From positions 868,001-932,000 of the forward strand of contig OZ245039.1 in NCBI GenBank assembly GCA_965224095.1: a stretch of DNA of 64,000 nucleotides. Direction: 5' to 3'. The notes under the pieces are model-generated. The model had not been told where the DNA came from, did not search any database, and saw only the letters and a list, made by a program, of their open reading frames with translations. Source of the DNA: JBPEWY01 sp965224095. GTDB taxonomy: Bacteria; Bacteroidota; Bacteroidia; Flavobacteriales; Flavobacteriaceae. Positions 28,107-37,090 of the stretch are shown one piece after another; positions within the stretch are counted from its first letter, which is position 1; every line of letters starts with the position of its first letter. A program made the translations under genes and the position numbers.

Positions 28107-28370
28107 AACATCAATACGCCAAACTGTCATTAGAACAGCTTGGCAATAGGTAATAAAATTATAGTTTTTTATTGAATAATAGTCTCATTATCAGCACTTA
28201 TCCTTTCAAAACACTTGTAATAAGTATCATATTAGGACAATAGTTATGCCAATACGGATTATCTTTATAAAAGCTTTTGAGATACCGATATACGGTTCCG
28301 TACTAAATTTATGAGTAAAAGTGTAACAATTAGATTTCTAGTGCATCTTTAATAACAAATAACCAACTTT

Positions 28371-28925
28371 TTGAGCCACACTATTGAAAATACCGAGCAT
28401 TTGCTAAAGTTGTGTTTAGAAGGGAATACAACTGCTCAAATGGAGATTTACAATCGCTATTACAAAGCCATGTACAATACGGCGCTTCGAATTGTAAAAG
28501 ATACTTATGAGGCAGAAGATGTCATGCAGGAATCGTTTTTAAACGCGTTTACGAAACTGCATACCTATAAAGGACAGGTTTCTTTTGGGGCATGGTTAAA
28601 GCGAATTGTGGTAAACAACAGTATTTATCATTACAGAAAGCAGAAGAAAGAAATTGTTCCTTTGGACAGTGTAATGTATAAGGTCGAAGATAATGATGAA
28701 GTTGTTTCAGATCATGAAATGACAAACGTTCAGGCTCAAAAAGTTTTGAAGATCATGAATACGCTGAAAGAAAACTACAGAGTTTCTTTGACCTTACACT
28801 TAATTGAAGGGTACGATTACGATGAAGTTTCTCAGATTATGGGAATCAGTTATGCCAATTGCAGGACTATGGTGTCCAGGGCAAAGGAGAGTTTAAGAAA
28901 AAAACTAGAACAAATAGCCATATGA
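28371..28925 (+). CDS. ECF RNA polymerase sigma factor
   Basis: 184 residues. Sigma2 region with YEAEDVMQESFLNAFTKLHT and GAWLKRIVVNNSIYHYRKQK, sigma4 region with HLIEGYDYDEVSQIMGIS and NCRTMVSRAKESLRKKL. The only possible starts are TTG at 28371 or an ATA, because a stop lies 18 bases upstream and the next ATG would delete part of sigma2. Its stop overlaps the next gene by four bases (ATGA), so translation is coupled to the putative anti-sigma factor. The target promoters are unknown. Confidence 0.93.
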   Translation: MSHTIENTEHLLKLCLEGNTTAQMEIYNRYYKAMYNTALRIVKDTYEAEDVMQESFLNAFTKLHTYKGQVSFGAWLKRIVVNNSIYHYRKQKKEIVPLDSVMYKVEDNDEVVSDHEMTNVQAQKVLKIMNTLKENYRVSLTLHLIEGYDYDEVSQIMGISYANCRTMVSRAKESLRKKLEQIAI

Positions 28926-29482
28926 ATAAAGATTTACTTGACAATCTGTTTGAAGGGTTGCAAAACCAATTTGATACGGAAGAACCGGTTTCAGGGCATC
29001 GTGAAAGGTTTTTAAACAAATTACAACAACAGAAAGCCCCGGCATCACATGGTTCCAAATCGCTGTACAAATGGTTAAGGCCATGGGGTATTGCAGCTTC
29101 CATCGCGCTTTTATTTGGTATAGGATGGGGATTATTGAACCATCAGGAAGTAGTGGAATCCGGTGTTGTTTCATCGGAAGTTGAAGAAGCGCAATACTAT
29201 TTTGCCTCCGTTATAGAGCAACAGATGGAGCAGATTCAAAAAGAAGCTACTCCGGAAACACAATTATTGGTGGAAGATGCAATGATTCAAATGAAAAAAC
29301 TGGAGGAAAACTACAATCAATTGGAAAAAGACCTGGAAAATACGGGTAATACAGAGCTGATCTTAAATGCTATGATCACTAATTTTCAGACCCGTATTAA
29401 TCTGCTTCAGGATGTAATGGAAAACATAAAACAGGTAAAAGAATTAAAAAAAGAAAACAATAATGAAAACACAATTACTTAA
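28922..29482 (+). CDS. Putative membrane-anchored anti-sigma factor
   Basis: 186 residues from the ATG at 28922. The N-terminal 50 residues are cytoplasmic and acidic, then one transmembrane helix at about 54-72 (WGIAASIALLFGIGWGLL), then a periplasmic coiled-coil-like region rich in Glu, Gln, Met and Lys (residues about 90-180). It has no clear zinc-binding anti-sigma motif. The single-span layout and the ATGA overlap with the sigma gene are the basis of the call. It overlaps the next gene by 20 bases. Confidence 0.75.
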   Translation: MNKDLLDNLFEGLQNQFDTEEPVSGHRERFLNKLQQQKAPASHGSKSLYKWLRPWGIAASIALLFGIGWGLLNHQEVVESGVVSSEVEEAQYYFASVIEQQMEQIQKEATPETQLLVEDAMIQMKKLEENYNQLEKDLENTGNTELILNAMITNFQTRINLLQDVMENIKQVKELKKENNNENTIT

Positions 29483-30536
29483 ATCGGCCATAGTGCTATT
29501 TTTAATCCCCGCACTTACTTTCGCCCATAAGGGATGGAAAGGTAAATACACGAAAGAAAAGAAAATTAACAAGGAATATACGGTAAATGCCGATGCCCTG
29601 TTAAAAATAAAAAACAGCTATGGAAACTTATATGTTACTTCCTGGAATGAAAATAAGGTTGTTATTGAAGTTCATATAAAAACCAACGGGAATAACGAAG
29701 AAAAAGTACAGAAAAAGTTGGATGAAATTGATGTACTATTTGAGGCTTCGCAAGCTGAAGTTTCAGCAAGAACGGTTTTTGAAAAAAACAAATGGGGTTG
29801 GAATCGCGGAAAGAATAATGTAAGTATGCAGATAAATTATACGGTTAAGGTTCCCGTAACCAATCGTGTGAGCTTAAATAACGACTACGGTTCTATTAAC
29901 CTCGACAAAATTGAGGGCAAGGCCATTATAAACTGCGATTACGGCAGGCTGGATATCGGAGAACTCCTGGGTGATGATAATTATCTTTCGTTCGATTATA
30001 CTTCTAAATCCAATATAGGATATATGAAAAACGGTAAAATCAACGCCGATTATTCCGGTTTTACCCTTGAAAAAACCGGTAATCTCCTTCTAAATGCCGA
30101 TTATACCAATGCTTCTATAGGGTCTATGAAAAACCTTCAGTATTCTTGCGATTATGGAAGTCTGACTGTAGAAGAATCGGGGAGTATTCAGGGAAATGGA
30201 GATTATGTTTCCACCCGTTTCGGAACGGTTCACGGAGATATCGATATTTCATCCGATTACGGTTCCATAAAAATTGCCCGGTTAGCTTCGGATGCCGGTG
30301 ATGTTCGGATCAACTCCGGGTATACAGGTGTAAAAATCGGATATGACGAGGGTTATTCCTTTAATTTTACAGTTCGGCTTGATTACGCCAGCTTAAAGGG
30401 GGAAGGTCTGGAGTATACAACAAAAGAAGTTCGCTCTAATGAAAAGAAATACGAGGGATATCACGGGAATAAAAATTCCGGAAATACGGTATATATAGAT
30501 AGTGAATACGGAGGTGTTACTCTTTACAAAAACTAA
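29463..30536 (+). CDS. Secreted DUF4097-like beta-repeat protein
   Basis: 357 residues with a signal peptide (1-21, ending TFA before HKG). The mature protein carries repeats of roughly 20 residues marked by DYG, DYT or DYS (NNDYGSINL, NCDYGRLDI, NADYSGFTL, NADYTNASI, SCDYGSLTV, SSDYGSIKI), one rung each of a predicted beta-helix, as in DUF4097 proteins. The localisation is periplasm or surface and the role is unknown. Third gene of the sigma-factor operon. Confidence 0.82.
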   Translation: MKTQLLKSAIVLFLIPALTFAHKGWKGKYTKEKKINKEYTVNADALLKIKNSYGNLYVTSWNENKVVIEVHIKTNGNNEEKVQKKLDEIDVLFEASQAEVSARTVFEKNKWGWNRGKNNVSMQINYTVKVPVTNRVSLNNDYGSINLDKIEGKAIINCDYGRLDIGELLGDDNYLSFDYTSKSNIGYMKNGKINADYSGFTLEKTGNLLLNADYTNASIGSMKNLQYSCDYGSLTVEESGSIQGNGDYVSTRFGTVHGDIDISSDYGSIKIARLASDAGDVRINSGYTGVKIGYDEGYSFNFTVRLDYASLKGEGLEYTTKEVRSNEKKYEGYHGNKNSGNTVYIDSEYGGVTLYKN

Positions 30537-30565
30537 CATCAATCAAATAATTAAATTTAAAAATC

Positions 30566-31297
30566 ATGAAAAAAGCAATTGTATTAGTAGCGGGTATTTT
30601 ACTGGTTGGCTCGGTAAACGCTCAAAACTGGATGGGAGGAAAACGGATTAAAGGAAACGGAAAAGTGGTAACAATTAACAGAACCACGTCTGATTACGAG
30701 TCCGTTTCAGTGGCAGGTTTCTTCGATGTAGAACTGGTAAAGGGAACCGAGGGTAAGATTACTTTAAAGGGCGAAGAAAATCTTTTGGAATATATTGAAA
30801 CCCAGGTAAAAGACGGAAACTTGAAAATAAAATCGAAAAAAGGATATAACATCAACACTTCGCGGAATCACACTATTCTGGTAACGGTACCTTTTGAGGA
30901 TATTTCGGCGGTTTCGCTTTCAGGGTCCGGCGATGTTGTTTCTAAAAACCTGATTACCGCCGATGATTTTAAAGCCAGGTTATCCGGATCCGGCGATTTA
31001 TCTCTGGAAATCAAAGCCGACAACGTGGAAGCAGGCATCTCAGGGTCAGGAGACCTTAAATTACAAGGAAATACCCGAAGTTTTGATGTAGCTATTTCCG
31101 GATCGGGCGATGTACATGCTTTTGACCTTCAGGCCCGGCATGTGGAAGCCTCGGTAAGCGGATCGGGCGATATAAGAGTACATTGCTCGGAGTCACTGAA
31201 GGCTCGTGTTGTAGGATCGGGCGATGTAACTTATCGCGGAAATCCCGACAAAAAAGACACTAAAGTAGTAGGATCCGGTGATATTTCCGGCGGATAA
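30566..31297 (+). CDS. Head-GIN (DUF2807) domain secreted protein
   Basis: 243 residues with a signal peptide (1-19, NA before QNW). The GIN domain begins with FFDVELVKGTEGKITLKGEE and then has seven copies of [SV]GSGD[VLI] about every 20 residues, the turns of a right-handed beta-helix. Head-GIN proteins are exported in Bacteroidota and of unknown function. It closes the sigma/anti-sigma operon, 29 bases after the DUF4097-like gene and just before a strong terminator. Confidence 0.88.
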   Translation: MKKAIVLVAGILLVGSVNAQNWMGGKRIKGNGKVVTINRTTSDYESVSVAGFFDVELVKGTEGKITLKGEENLLEYIETQVKDGNLKIKSKKGYNINTSRNHTILVTVPFEDISAVSLSGSGDVVSKNLITADDFKARLSGSGDLSLEIKADNVEAGISGSGDLKLQGNTRSFDVAISGSGDVHAFDLQARHVEASVSGSGDIRVHCSESLKARVVGSGDVTYRGNPDKKDTKVVGSGDISGG

Positions 31298-31328
31298 ATC
31301 GGCTGCTTCTCTTTAGCATAAAAAGAAA

Positions 31329-31356
31329 AAAGCCTCTCTGGAAATAGAGAGGCTTT
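31329..31356. terminator. Terminator after the sigma-GIN operon
   Basis: AAAGCCTCTCT, six-base loop, AGAGAGGCTTT, an 11-base stem with A and T flanks. Lies between convergent genes ending at 31297 and 31381. Confidence 0.85.
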
Positions 31357-31380
31357 CTTATATATGTACGGTTCTAAAGT

Positions 31381-31881
31381 TTATTTTTTACTAAAACGTC
31401 CTCCGGTTACGTATATATAATTGTCATTTTCATCACTGGCCGTGAAGAAAAAAGTACCTTCAAAAAGTTCGTCTTTCAGGTTATTAACGCTCAGACTGAT
31501 TTCTCCGGTAGGTGCATTTACATTACTGGTAACATATCCTTCGGATTGTATTAAAAAACCAGCCACGTTATTTTTTGGGTTATCAACCGTAGTACCTAAT
31601 TGAAGTACATTTCCGGAATCGGTATCCAGGGTTAAGAAAATTGTTTCATCTGCACTGGTTTTCTTGGCAACAAAATGAACTACGCTTCCTTCTTTTACAA
31701 AGGTAATCCGATCTGCTTTAAAAGCTTTCCCGTTTAAATTTGCTTCAAACTCAAGATGTTCGGTACGCGCGGTATCATCTTCAAAACCGATAAGGTCATC
31801 AGAATTATCCTGCGAACAGGAAGTGATAAAAAGGGTAATAACAACCGGCAGTAACCAATGTAGGATTCTTTTTGTGTTCAT
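31381..31881 (-). CDS. DUF6252 family lipoprotein
   Basis: 166 residues from the ATG at 31881; the 17 residues encoded further upstream do not look like a signal peptide. Lipobox FITSC with Cys22. The mature domain (FEANLNGKAFKADRITFV ... GTFFFTASDE ... GGRFSKK) matches the small beta-sandwich DUF6252 lipoproteins of flavobacteria. Function unknown. Single gene on the minus strand, convergent with the sigma operon. Confidence 0.75.
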   Translation of the reverse strand: MNTKRILHWLLPVVITLFITSCSQDNSDDLIGFEDDTARTEHLEFEANLNGKAFKADRITFVKEGSVVHFVAKKTSADETIFLTLDTDSGNVLQLGTTVDNPKNNVAGFLIQSEGYVTSNVNAPTGEISLSVNNLKDELFEGTFFFTASDENDNYIYVTGGRFSKK

Positions 31882-31985
31882 GTCATATAGTTTTCTCAGG
31901 AATAAACTTAGCCCATTATTTTTGAGAAGCAAAATTTACTTCGATTAAAAAAAGGAAATAATCGGTCAGCCGTTGAAATGTCAAT

Positions 31986-33311
31986 TTACCCGATCTTCGG
32001 CTTTTTACTTACTCTGAGCAACAACAATACCCCAATTACGAAGAACAATCCGAGGAATAATACGGAGTTTCTCATGCTTCCTGTAAGCTGTGCCACCAAG
32101 CCGTACAAAAAGGTTCCAATAATGATTCCGATTTTTTCAGATACATCAAAAAAGCTGAAAAAAGAAGTGGTGTCTTTTGTTTCCGGCAGGAATTTGGAAT
32201 ACGTAGATCGAGACAGTGCCTGTATTCCGCCCATAACCATCCCCACAAAACCGGCCGCCGTATAGAATTCAACGGGAGTTCTCATAAAATAGGCATATAC
32301 ACAAATCGCTACCCAAATTACATTAACCACTACGAGCGTCTTGATATTACCAAACCGTTCTGATGCCCTGGCGGTTAATGTAGCGCCCAGGATAGCCACC
32401 AGCTGAATAAGCAGAATACTTATTATCAATCCGGTAGTCCGTTCGGTATCTGACCCCCAGGAAATCTCTTCTTCTCCAAAATAGGTTGCAACCAACATGA
32501 CGGTTTGCACGGCCATGCTGTAAACAAAGAAGGCTGCCAGGTATCTTTTTAATCGAAAAAGGCCCAGCAGTTGTTTCCATACCTGCTTTAATTCTTTAAA
32601 CCCATTTAAAATAATATGGGTAGACGGATTACCCTGTCGATTGCCTTTTGGAAGGTAGTAAAAAGTATACTGGCTAAACAATATCCACCAAATACCAACC
32701 GTAATAAACGAGTATTTCATTGCTTTTATCTCGGCGGGTTCTCCCATATCGGTAATTCCAAAAAGATCTGGTTTCATAACCATGGCAAGGTTAAACAGCA
32801 ATAGAATTACACTTCCAATGTATCCGAGAGAAAATCCTTTGGCGCTAATCCTGTCTTGCTGCTCGGGGTATGCTATATCGGGCAGATACGAATTACTAAA
32901 GGCATAGCTTACCCAAAAGCCTATAAGTGCCAAAAAGTAAAATAGTAAACCGAGATAAATGTTCTCCAGGGAAAACCAGTAGAGTCCGATACAAGAAACA
33001 GCTCCCAGGTAACAGAAAAATTTCAGAAAAAAGCGTTTATTACCCAGGTAATCTGCAATACCTGATAAAAGTGGTGTAATCAATGCAATTACCACAAAAG
33101 CTGCCGATGTAACATAACTTATTAAAGGAGCCCTTGCGATACTACCGCCAAATATTTCAATTTTTTCAACTCCGGCAACCCTGAACAAAGCCCCGTAAAA
33201 AATTGGAAAAATCGCAGAACTAATAACCAAACTATAAACGGAATTGGCCCAATCGTAAAACGCCCATGCATTAAGCAGTTTTTTACTCCCTTTGGCCAGA
33301 GCTTCTCTCAT
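31986..33311 (-). CDS. MFS transporter, UMF1 (Atg22-like) family
   Basis: 441 residues with about twelve membrane segments. The N-terminus WAFYDWANSVYSLVISSAIFP and the loop GGIQALSRSTYSKFLPETK are characteristic of the UMF1/Atg22-like branch of the major facilitator superfamily, which in fungi exports amino acids from the vacuole; bacterial substrates are unknown. 81 bases downstream of the M48 protease gene on the same strand, with a hairpin between. Confidence 0.88.
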   Translation of the reverse strand: MREALAKGSKKLLNAWAFYDWANSVYSLVISSAIFPIFYGALFRVAGVEKIEIFGGSIARAPLISYVTSAAFVVIALITPLLSGIADYLGNKRFFLKFFCYLGAVSCIGLYWFSLENIYLGLLFYFLALIGFWVSYAFSNSYLPDIAYPEQQDRISAKGFSLGYIGSVILLLFNLAMVMKPDLFGITDMGEPAEIKAMKYSFITVGIWWILFSQYTFYYLPKGNRQGNPSTHIILNGFKELKQVWKQLLGLFRLKRYLAAFFVYSMAVQTVMLVATYFGEEEISWGSDTERTTGLIISILLIQLVAILGATLTARASERFGNIKTLVVVNVIWVAICVYAYFMRTPVEFYTAAGFVGMVMGGIQALSRSTYSKFLPETKDTTSFFSFFDVSEKIGIIIGTFLYGLVAQLTGSMRNSVLFLGLFFVIGVLLLLRVSKKPKIG

Positions 33312-33331
33312 AGATACCTATATAAATTAAA

Positions 33332-33353
33332 AGCTGCTCTAAAAAGAACAGCT
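33332..33353 (-). terminator. Probable terminator after the M48 protease gene
   Basis: On the minus strand AGCTGTTCT, TTTT loop, AGAGCAGCT (one G-U pair), then TTTTAATTT. Separates the M48 gene from the transporter gene. Confidence 0.5.
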
Positions 33354-33392
33354 CCTAATATAACTATTTATTTTCTTTTACCTGATAATTCC

Positions 33393-34220
33393 TTATTTCT
33401 TAAAATCAGATACTCCAAACTTCTTAGCTTCCGCAGCTGCCGCCGGTGCCCATTGCGTCAGGTTCTTTATACGCGTATCGCTGGAGGGGTGTGTGCTTAA
33501 AAACTCCGGTGGTGTTTGTTTTCCAGACTGCTGACTATGAGCTTTCATTCGTTTCCAAAGTTCTGCTGCTTCGTACGGGTCATATCCGGCAATTGCCATT
33601 AACTGAATCCCGATAAGATCGGCCTCTGTTTCGTGATTTCTGCTAAACGGAAGCATTCCTCCCAGGGTAGTTCCCAAACCATATGCCTGCATCCACATTT
33701 GTTGCTTTTCCGGCTCTTTTCCACTGGTAGCAACCGCTACAGCCAAACCACCTACCTGCTGCAACTGAGCAGCACTCATTCGTTGTGCTCCGTGATCAGC
33801 CAGAGCGTGTGCTACTTCATGTCCTAATACAACGGCAAGGCCTGTTTCTGTTTGAGTAATAGGTAATAATCCGGTATAAACCGCTATTTTACCTCCCGGC
33901 ATAGCCCAGGCATTTACCTGATCTTCATTTAACAATTTATAATCCCAACGGTAGTCTTTTAAATATCCGGGCTGATTCATAGCCGTCAACCATCGGTCGG
34001 CAGCTACCGCTATTCGCTGTCCTACCCGCTTTATCATTTCTGCATCAGGGGTTCCATTAATAACTTTGCTCTCACTTAAAACTTTATTGTATTGTTGAAA
34101 CGAAAGCGGAAAAAGCTGACTGTTATCAACAAAATTCAAAGTCTTTTTTCCTGTAAAAGGGTTTGTCTTACAGGATAAGACAAAGAAAAAAATCGAAAAA
34201 ATAAATATAAATCTCCTCAT
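33393..34220 (-). CDS. M48 family zinc metalloprotease, lipoprotein
   Basis: 275 residues. Signal peptide with lipobox VLSC (Cys17), so probably membrane-anchored in the periplasm. Zinc motif HEVAH at residues 134-138 with the third ligand in ETEAD (E199). The sequence NAWAMPGGKIAVYTGLL before the motif is typical of the BepA/LoiP/Oma1-like group that clears misassembled envelope proteins. It lacks a TPR domain, unlike BepA. Divergent from the hydrolase gene over a 154-base gap in which no exact promoter box was found. Confidence 0.93.
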   Translation of the reverse strand: MRRFIFIFSIFFFVLSCKTNPFTGKKTLNFVDNSQLFPLSFQQYNKVLSESKVINGTPDAEMIKRVGQRIAVAADRWLTAMNQPGYLKDYRWDYKLLNEDQVNAWAMPGGKIAVYTGLLPITQTETGLAVVLGHEVAHALADHGAQRMSAAQLQQVGGLAVAVATSGKEPEKQQMWMQAYGLGTTLGGMLPFSRNHETEADLIGIQLMAIAGYDPYEAAELWKRMKAHSQQSGKQTPPEFLSTHPSSDTRIKNLTQWAPAAAAEAKKFGVSDFKK

Positions 34221-34374
34221 GTTAGTGTTTTTAATTTTAATTATGTTGAAAATAAATATACAAATTAAATGGTATTAATTTTACGTCAAAACCAACTATA
34301 TCAGGTTTACGTACAACTAATTTCAACAACCGTACCATTTTTATACGGATATTAGCATTTTAATTTTTTTCTAT

Positions 34375-35247
34375 ATGCCAAACCAGCGCCGGGGCAGACA
34401 TTATCAGCAATCGTTAAAAGTTCCCAAATTCATTGTAATTACAGGAAAACTCCTTCAATTTATATCTCCCCGGCTTGCTATGCGATTTGCCGTTAGGCTG
34501 TTCGGGGCTCCACTAAAACATTCCATCCCCAAGCGAGAGCTGAAAATGGATGCTCAAAGTACTCAGGAAGTACACATCGTGCCTTCTATTCATAAGGAAA
34601 TAGTTGTATACCAATACGGCAGTGGGAAAAAAAGGGTTCTTTTGGTTCATGGTTGGAGCGGTCGGGGAACACAGCTCGCCAGGATTGCTGAAGCCCTCGT
34701 TTCCCGCGGATATCAAACCATCAGTTTTGACGCGCCGGCGCACGGTAAAGCCAAGGGTACTATTACCCATATGAATGAGTTTATAGAATCCATTTTATAC
34801 GTACAGCACCTGTTTGGGAACTTCCAGGTTGCCATAGGGCATTCTTTGGGGGGAATGTCTTTGTTAAATGCCATAAATCAAGGATTTACCACCAATAAAC
34901 TCATTACCATTGGAAGCGGTGATATAGTAAGTGATATTGTAGACGATTTTGTAAAGGTATTGCAACTGAAACCTAAAATATCGCAGCTTTTACAGGAGTA
35001 TTACAAAAAAAAGGTCGGAAAGGAAATGAATGATTTTTCGGCCAGTACAGCGGCAAAAAAAGTTTCCATACCGGTTCTTGTAATCCATGATAAACAGGAT
35101 CCTGATGTTCCCGTTTCCGCAGCTCAAAATATTCTAAAAAATTTAAAAAAAGGGACGCCTTTTTTGACAGAGGGCCTGGGCCATAAAAAAATATTGGGAA
35201 ACGGAACGGTTATTGATACGATATGCACATATATAGAAACTCCTTAA
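34375..35247 (+). CDS. Alpha/beta hydrolase
   Basis: 290 residues, no signal peptide. Oxyanion-hole motif LLVHGWSG at about 89-96, nucleophile elbow GHSLGG with S157, acid in HDKQDPDVP near 244, and catalytic H in GLGHKKIL near 273: a complete triad. The substrate cannot be predicted. Probably in one transcript with the collagen-like lipoprotein 10 bases downstream. Confidence 0.88.
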   Translation: MPNQRRGRHYQQSLKVPKFIVITGKLLQFISPRLAMRFAVRLFGAPLKHSIPKRELKMDAQSTQEVHIVPSIHKEIVVYQYGSGKKRVLLVHGWSGRGTQLARIAEALVSRGYQTISFDAPAHGKAKGTITHMNEFIESILYVQHLFGNFQVAIGHSLGGMSLLNAINQGFTTNKLITIGSGDIVSDIVDDFVKVLQLKPKISQLLQEYYKKKVGKEMNDFSASTAAKKVSIPVLVIHDKQDPDVPVSAAQNILKNLKKGTPFLTEGLGHKKILGNGTVIDTICTYIETP

Positions 35248-35257
35248 ACATAACCTT

Positions 35258-35782
35258 ATGAAAAAAATTATCTTACTCTTTGTACTGGCATCCTTTGGAT
35301 TAGCATCATGTGAAGGGCCTGAAGGGCCTCCGGGACCTCCCGGTTTGGACGGACTTGACGGTTTGGACGGAGATGCCCTGGTAGGAACTGTTTATGAATT
35401 TACCAGAGACTTTACAGTGGATAACAATTATGTGGCAACTTTTGATTTTCCAGACCCGGATAGCATTCTGGACAGCGATGTGATCCTGGTATATACCTGG
35501 GTAGGAGAAGAAAACGGTGCGGATATTTGGGAACCGTTACCACAAACGTATTATCTGGCTGAAGGGATTTTATTATATGGTTTTAACTATACTTTTGAAA
35601 GAGTAGAAGTTTTTCTGGACGGAACGGTTGATATTCCTTCCCTAAGTTCTGATTTCACTACCGGAATTATTTTCAGAGCGGTGATACTTCCTGCCGACTT
35701 TGCGCAAAATATCAATACGAAAAGCTTTAATGCCGTAATGAATGCAATGAAAATTTCAACTCAAGACATCATTGCCATGTAA
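35258..35782 (+). CDS. Lipoprotein with short collagen-like Gly-X-Y segment
   Basis: 174 residues. Lipobox LASC with Cys18, immediately followed by seven Gly-X-Y triplets (residues 20-40: GPE, GPP, GPP, three GLD, GDA). The remaining 130 residues are acidic and rich in Asp, Thr and aromatics, with a pattern of beta strands, and match no family I can name. The collagen-like stretch could serve as a spacer or trimerisation segment between the lipid anchor and the exposed domain. Followed by a strong terminator. Confidence 0.82.
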   Translation: MKKIILLFVLASFGLASCEGPEGPPGPPGLDGLDGLDGDALVGTVYEFTRDFTVDNNYVATFDFPDPDSILDSDVILVYTWVGEENGADIWEPLPQTYYLAEGILLYGFNYTFERVEVFLDGTVDIPSLSSDFTTGIIFRAVILPADFAQNINTKSFNAVMNAMKISTQDIIAM

Positions 35783-35814
35783 TACTCCTGGTGAGTTTTT
35801 GCTTTATAAAATCA

Positions 35815-35840
35815 TAAAACCCGGTAAATGCCGGGTTTTA
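35815..35840 (+). terminator. Terminator after the collagen-like lipoprotein gene
   Basis: TAAAACCCGG, six-base loop, CCGGGTTTTA, followed by TTTTG. A ten-base stem. Confidence 0.85.
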
Positions 35841-35895
35841 TTTTGTAAGGTTATAAAATATTGAGAGTCTAACCCTCCGTATTTATGCTATTGAA

Positions 35896-36381
35896 ATGAG
35901 ATCGGTTTTCACACTTTTTATGGTTCTACTGGCTTTTGGTTGTAAAAGCAATGCCCAGGATAAGAAAAAAGACAAACAGCAGGAATTCGAAATAACCAAA
36001 ACGGATCAGGAATGGAGGGCTCAATTATCTGATATGTCGTATTATGTATTGAGACGATCCGGTACCGAACCCGCATTTGCCAATGCCTATTACAATTCAA
36101 AAGCAAAGGGTACCTATATTTGTGCAGGTTGCAAAACACCCTTATACGAATCGGCTTATAAATATGACAGCGGTACGGGCTGGCCGTCGTTTGACAGGGC
36201 CGTAGAAGGGCACGTAGCCTACGATGTTGATTATAAAATTGGCTATGCCCGAACCGAAGTGCACTGCGCTGTTTGCGGGGGACATTTAGGGCATGTTTTT
36301 GACGATGGCCCTGCAGAGACAACTGGAAAACGACACTGCATTAACTCTGCAGCCCTTAATTTTATTCCTTCGGATAACTAA
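35896..36381 (+). CDS. msrB: Peptide-methionine (R)-S-oxide reductase MsrB, lipoprotein form
   Basis: 161 residues. Reduces methionine-R-sulfoxide in proteins. Zinc cysteines C76, C79, C124 and C127 (CAGC and CAVC), catalytic cysteine C148 in RHCINS, and TGWPSFD for substrate binding. Unlike cytosolic MsrB it has a signal peptide with lipobox AFGC (Cys16), so it repairs proteins in the cell envelope, and would need an electron donor there. Single gene. Confidence 0.94.
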   Translation: MRSVFTLFMVLLAFGCKSNAQDKKKDKQQEFEITKTDQEWRAQLSDMSYYVLRRSGTEPAFANAYYNSKAKGTYICAGCKTPLYESAYKYDSGTGWPSFDRAVEGHVAYDVDYKIGYARTEVHCAVCGGHLGHVFDDGPAETTGKRHCINSAALNFIPSDN

Positions 36382-36420
36382 ATCTTGATCTATCTCTTTT
36401 TTTTCATCGATTGAATGCCG

Positions 36421-36428
36421 TACTTTTG
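36421..36428 (+). promoter_or_regulatory. Putative -7 promoter box for the DUF1572 gene
   Basis: TACTTTTG, six bases before the ATG at 36435, predicting a very short or absent leader. No -33 TTG at normal spacing. Confidence 0.4.
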
Positions 36429-36434
36429 ATTTAT

Positions 36435-36989
36435 ATGAAAACAAATTATCTGGAAAGCCTGGAAAAACAATTAGTCTATTACAAAACTTTGGGCGATAAA
36501 ACCATAAAAAGACTCACTTTTGAAGAGCTTCAATGGCAACCGGGCGCTTCCAGTAACAGTATTGCTGTTATCGTAAAACACCTGGCCGGAAATATGCTCT
36601 CCCGATGGACAAATTTTAAAACCGAAGATGGTGAGAAACCATGGAGAAACAGGGAAGATGAATTCATTGACAGCTTCGAATCCAAAGAAGATCTTGTAGC
36701 ATACTGGGAAAACGGTTGGAATTGCTTTCTGCAGGCACTTAAAAGTACGGAGGCTGATGAACTTGAAAATATAATTTATATCAGGAATCAGGGACATACC
36801 ATTTCCGAAGCGTTTAACCGGCAATTAGCTCATTATTCTTATCATATTGGTCAGTTGGTATATACGGCTAAACTCATTCAGGGCGATACCTGGGTTTCAC
36901 TTTCCATACCCAAAGGTGCTTCGGTAACATACAACCGGGAAAAGTTTTCAAAAGAAAAAGGAAAACGTCATTTCACCGACGATTTATAG
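36435..36989 (+). CDS. DUF1572 family protein (DinB superfamily)
   Basis: 184 residues from the ATG at 36435 (an upstream in-frame ATG at 36411 overlaps the likely promoter box). Predicted four-helix bundle with possible metal ligands in VKHLAGNML (about residue 47) and HYSYHIGQLVY (about 135-145). Members are related to bacillithiol/mycothiol-dependent transferases but their reactions are mostly unknown. A second, distinct DinB-superfamily gene lies at 923. Single gene. Confidence 0.85.
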   Translation: MKTNYLESLEKQLVYYKTLGDKTIKRLTFEELQWQPGASSNSIAVIVKHLAGNMLSRWTNFKTEDGEKPWRNREDEFIDSFESKEDLVAYWENGWNCFLQALKSTEADELENIIYIRNQGHTISEAFNRQLAHYSYHIGQLVYTAKLIQGDTWVSLSIPKGASVTYNREKFSKEKGKRHFTDDL

Positions 36990-37090
36990 AAAAGGAAACC
37001 TCCCTCTAAAAACATTCATAAAATTTACGCTTTAAAAAGTTATTGCGTAACTTCGTGACCTTAAAAATCAGACCAAAAATTCTTCACGAT

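Noticed and set aside
28107..28370. Heat-shock operator or promoter for lon in the divergent gap
   Set aside because: Only one-mismatch versions of the -7 box were seen (for example TATCTTTA and TAGATTTC), and no CIRCE-like repeat is present.
30900..31297. Repeated GGATCGGGCGAT-like DNA units as a possible repeat array or CRISPR
   Set aside because: The repeats are codons for SGSGD rungs of the GIN protein, in frame and with synonymous variation, not spaced like a CRISPR array.
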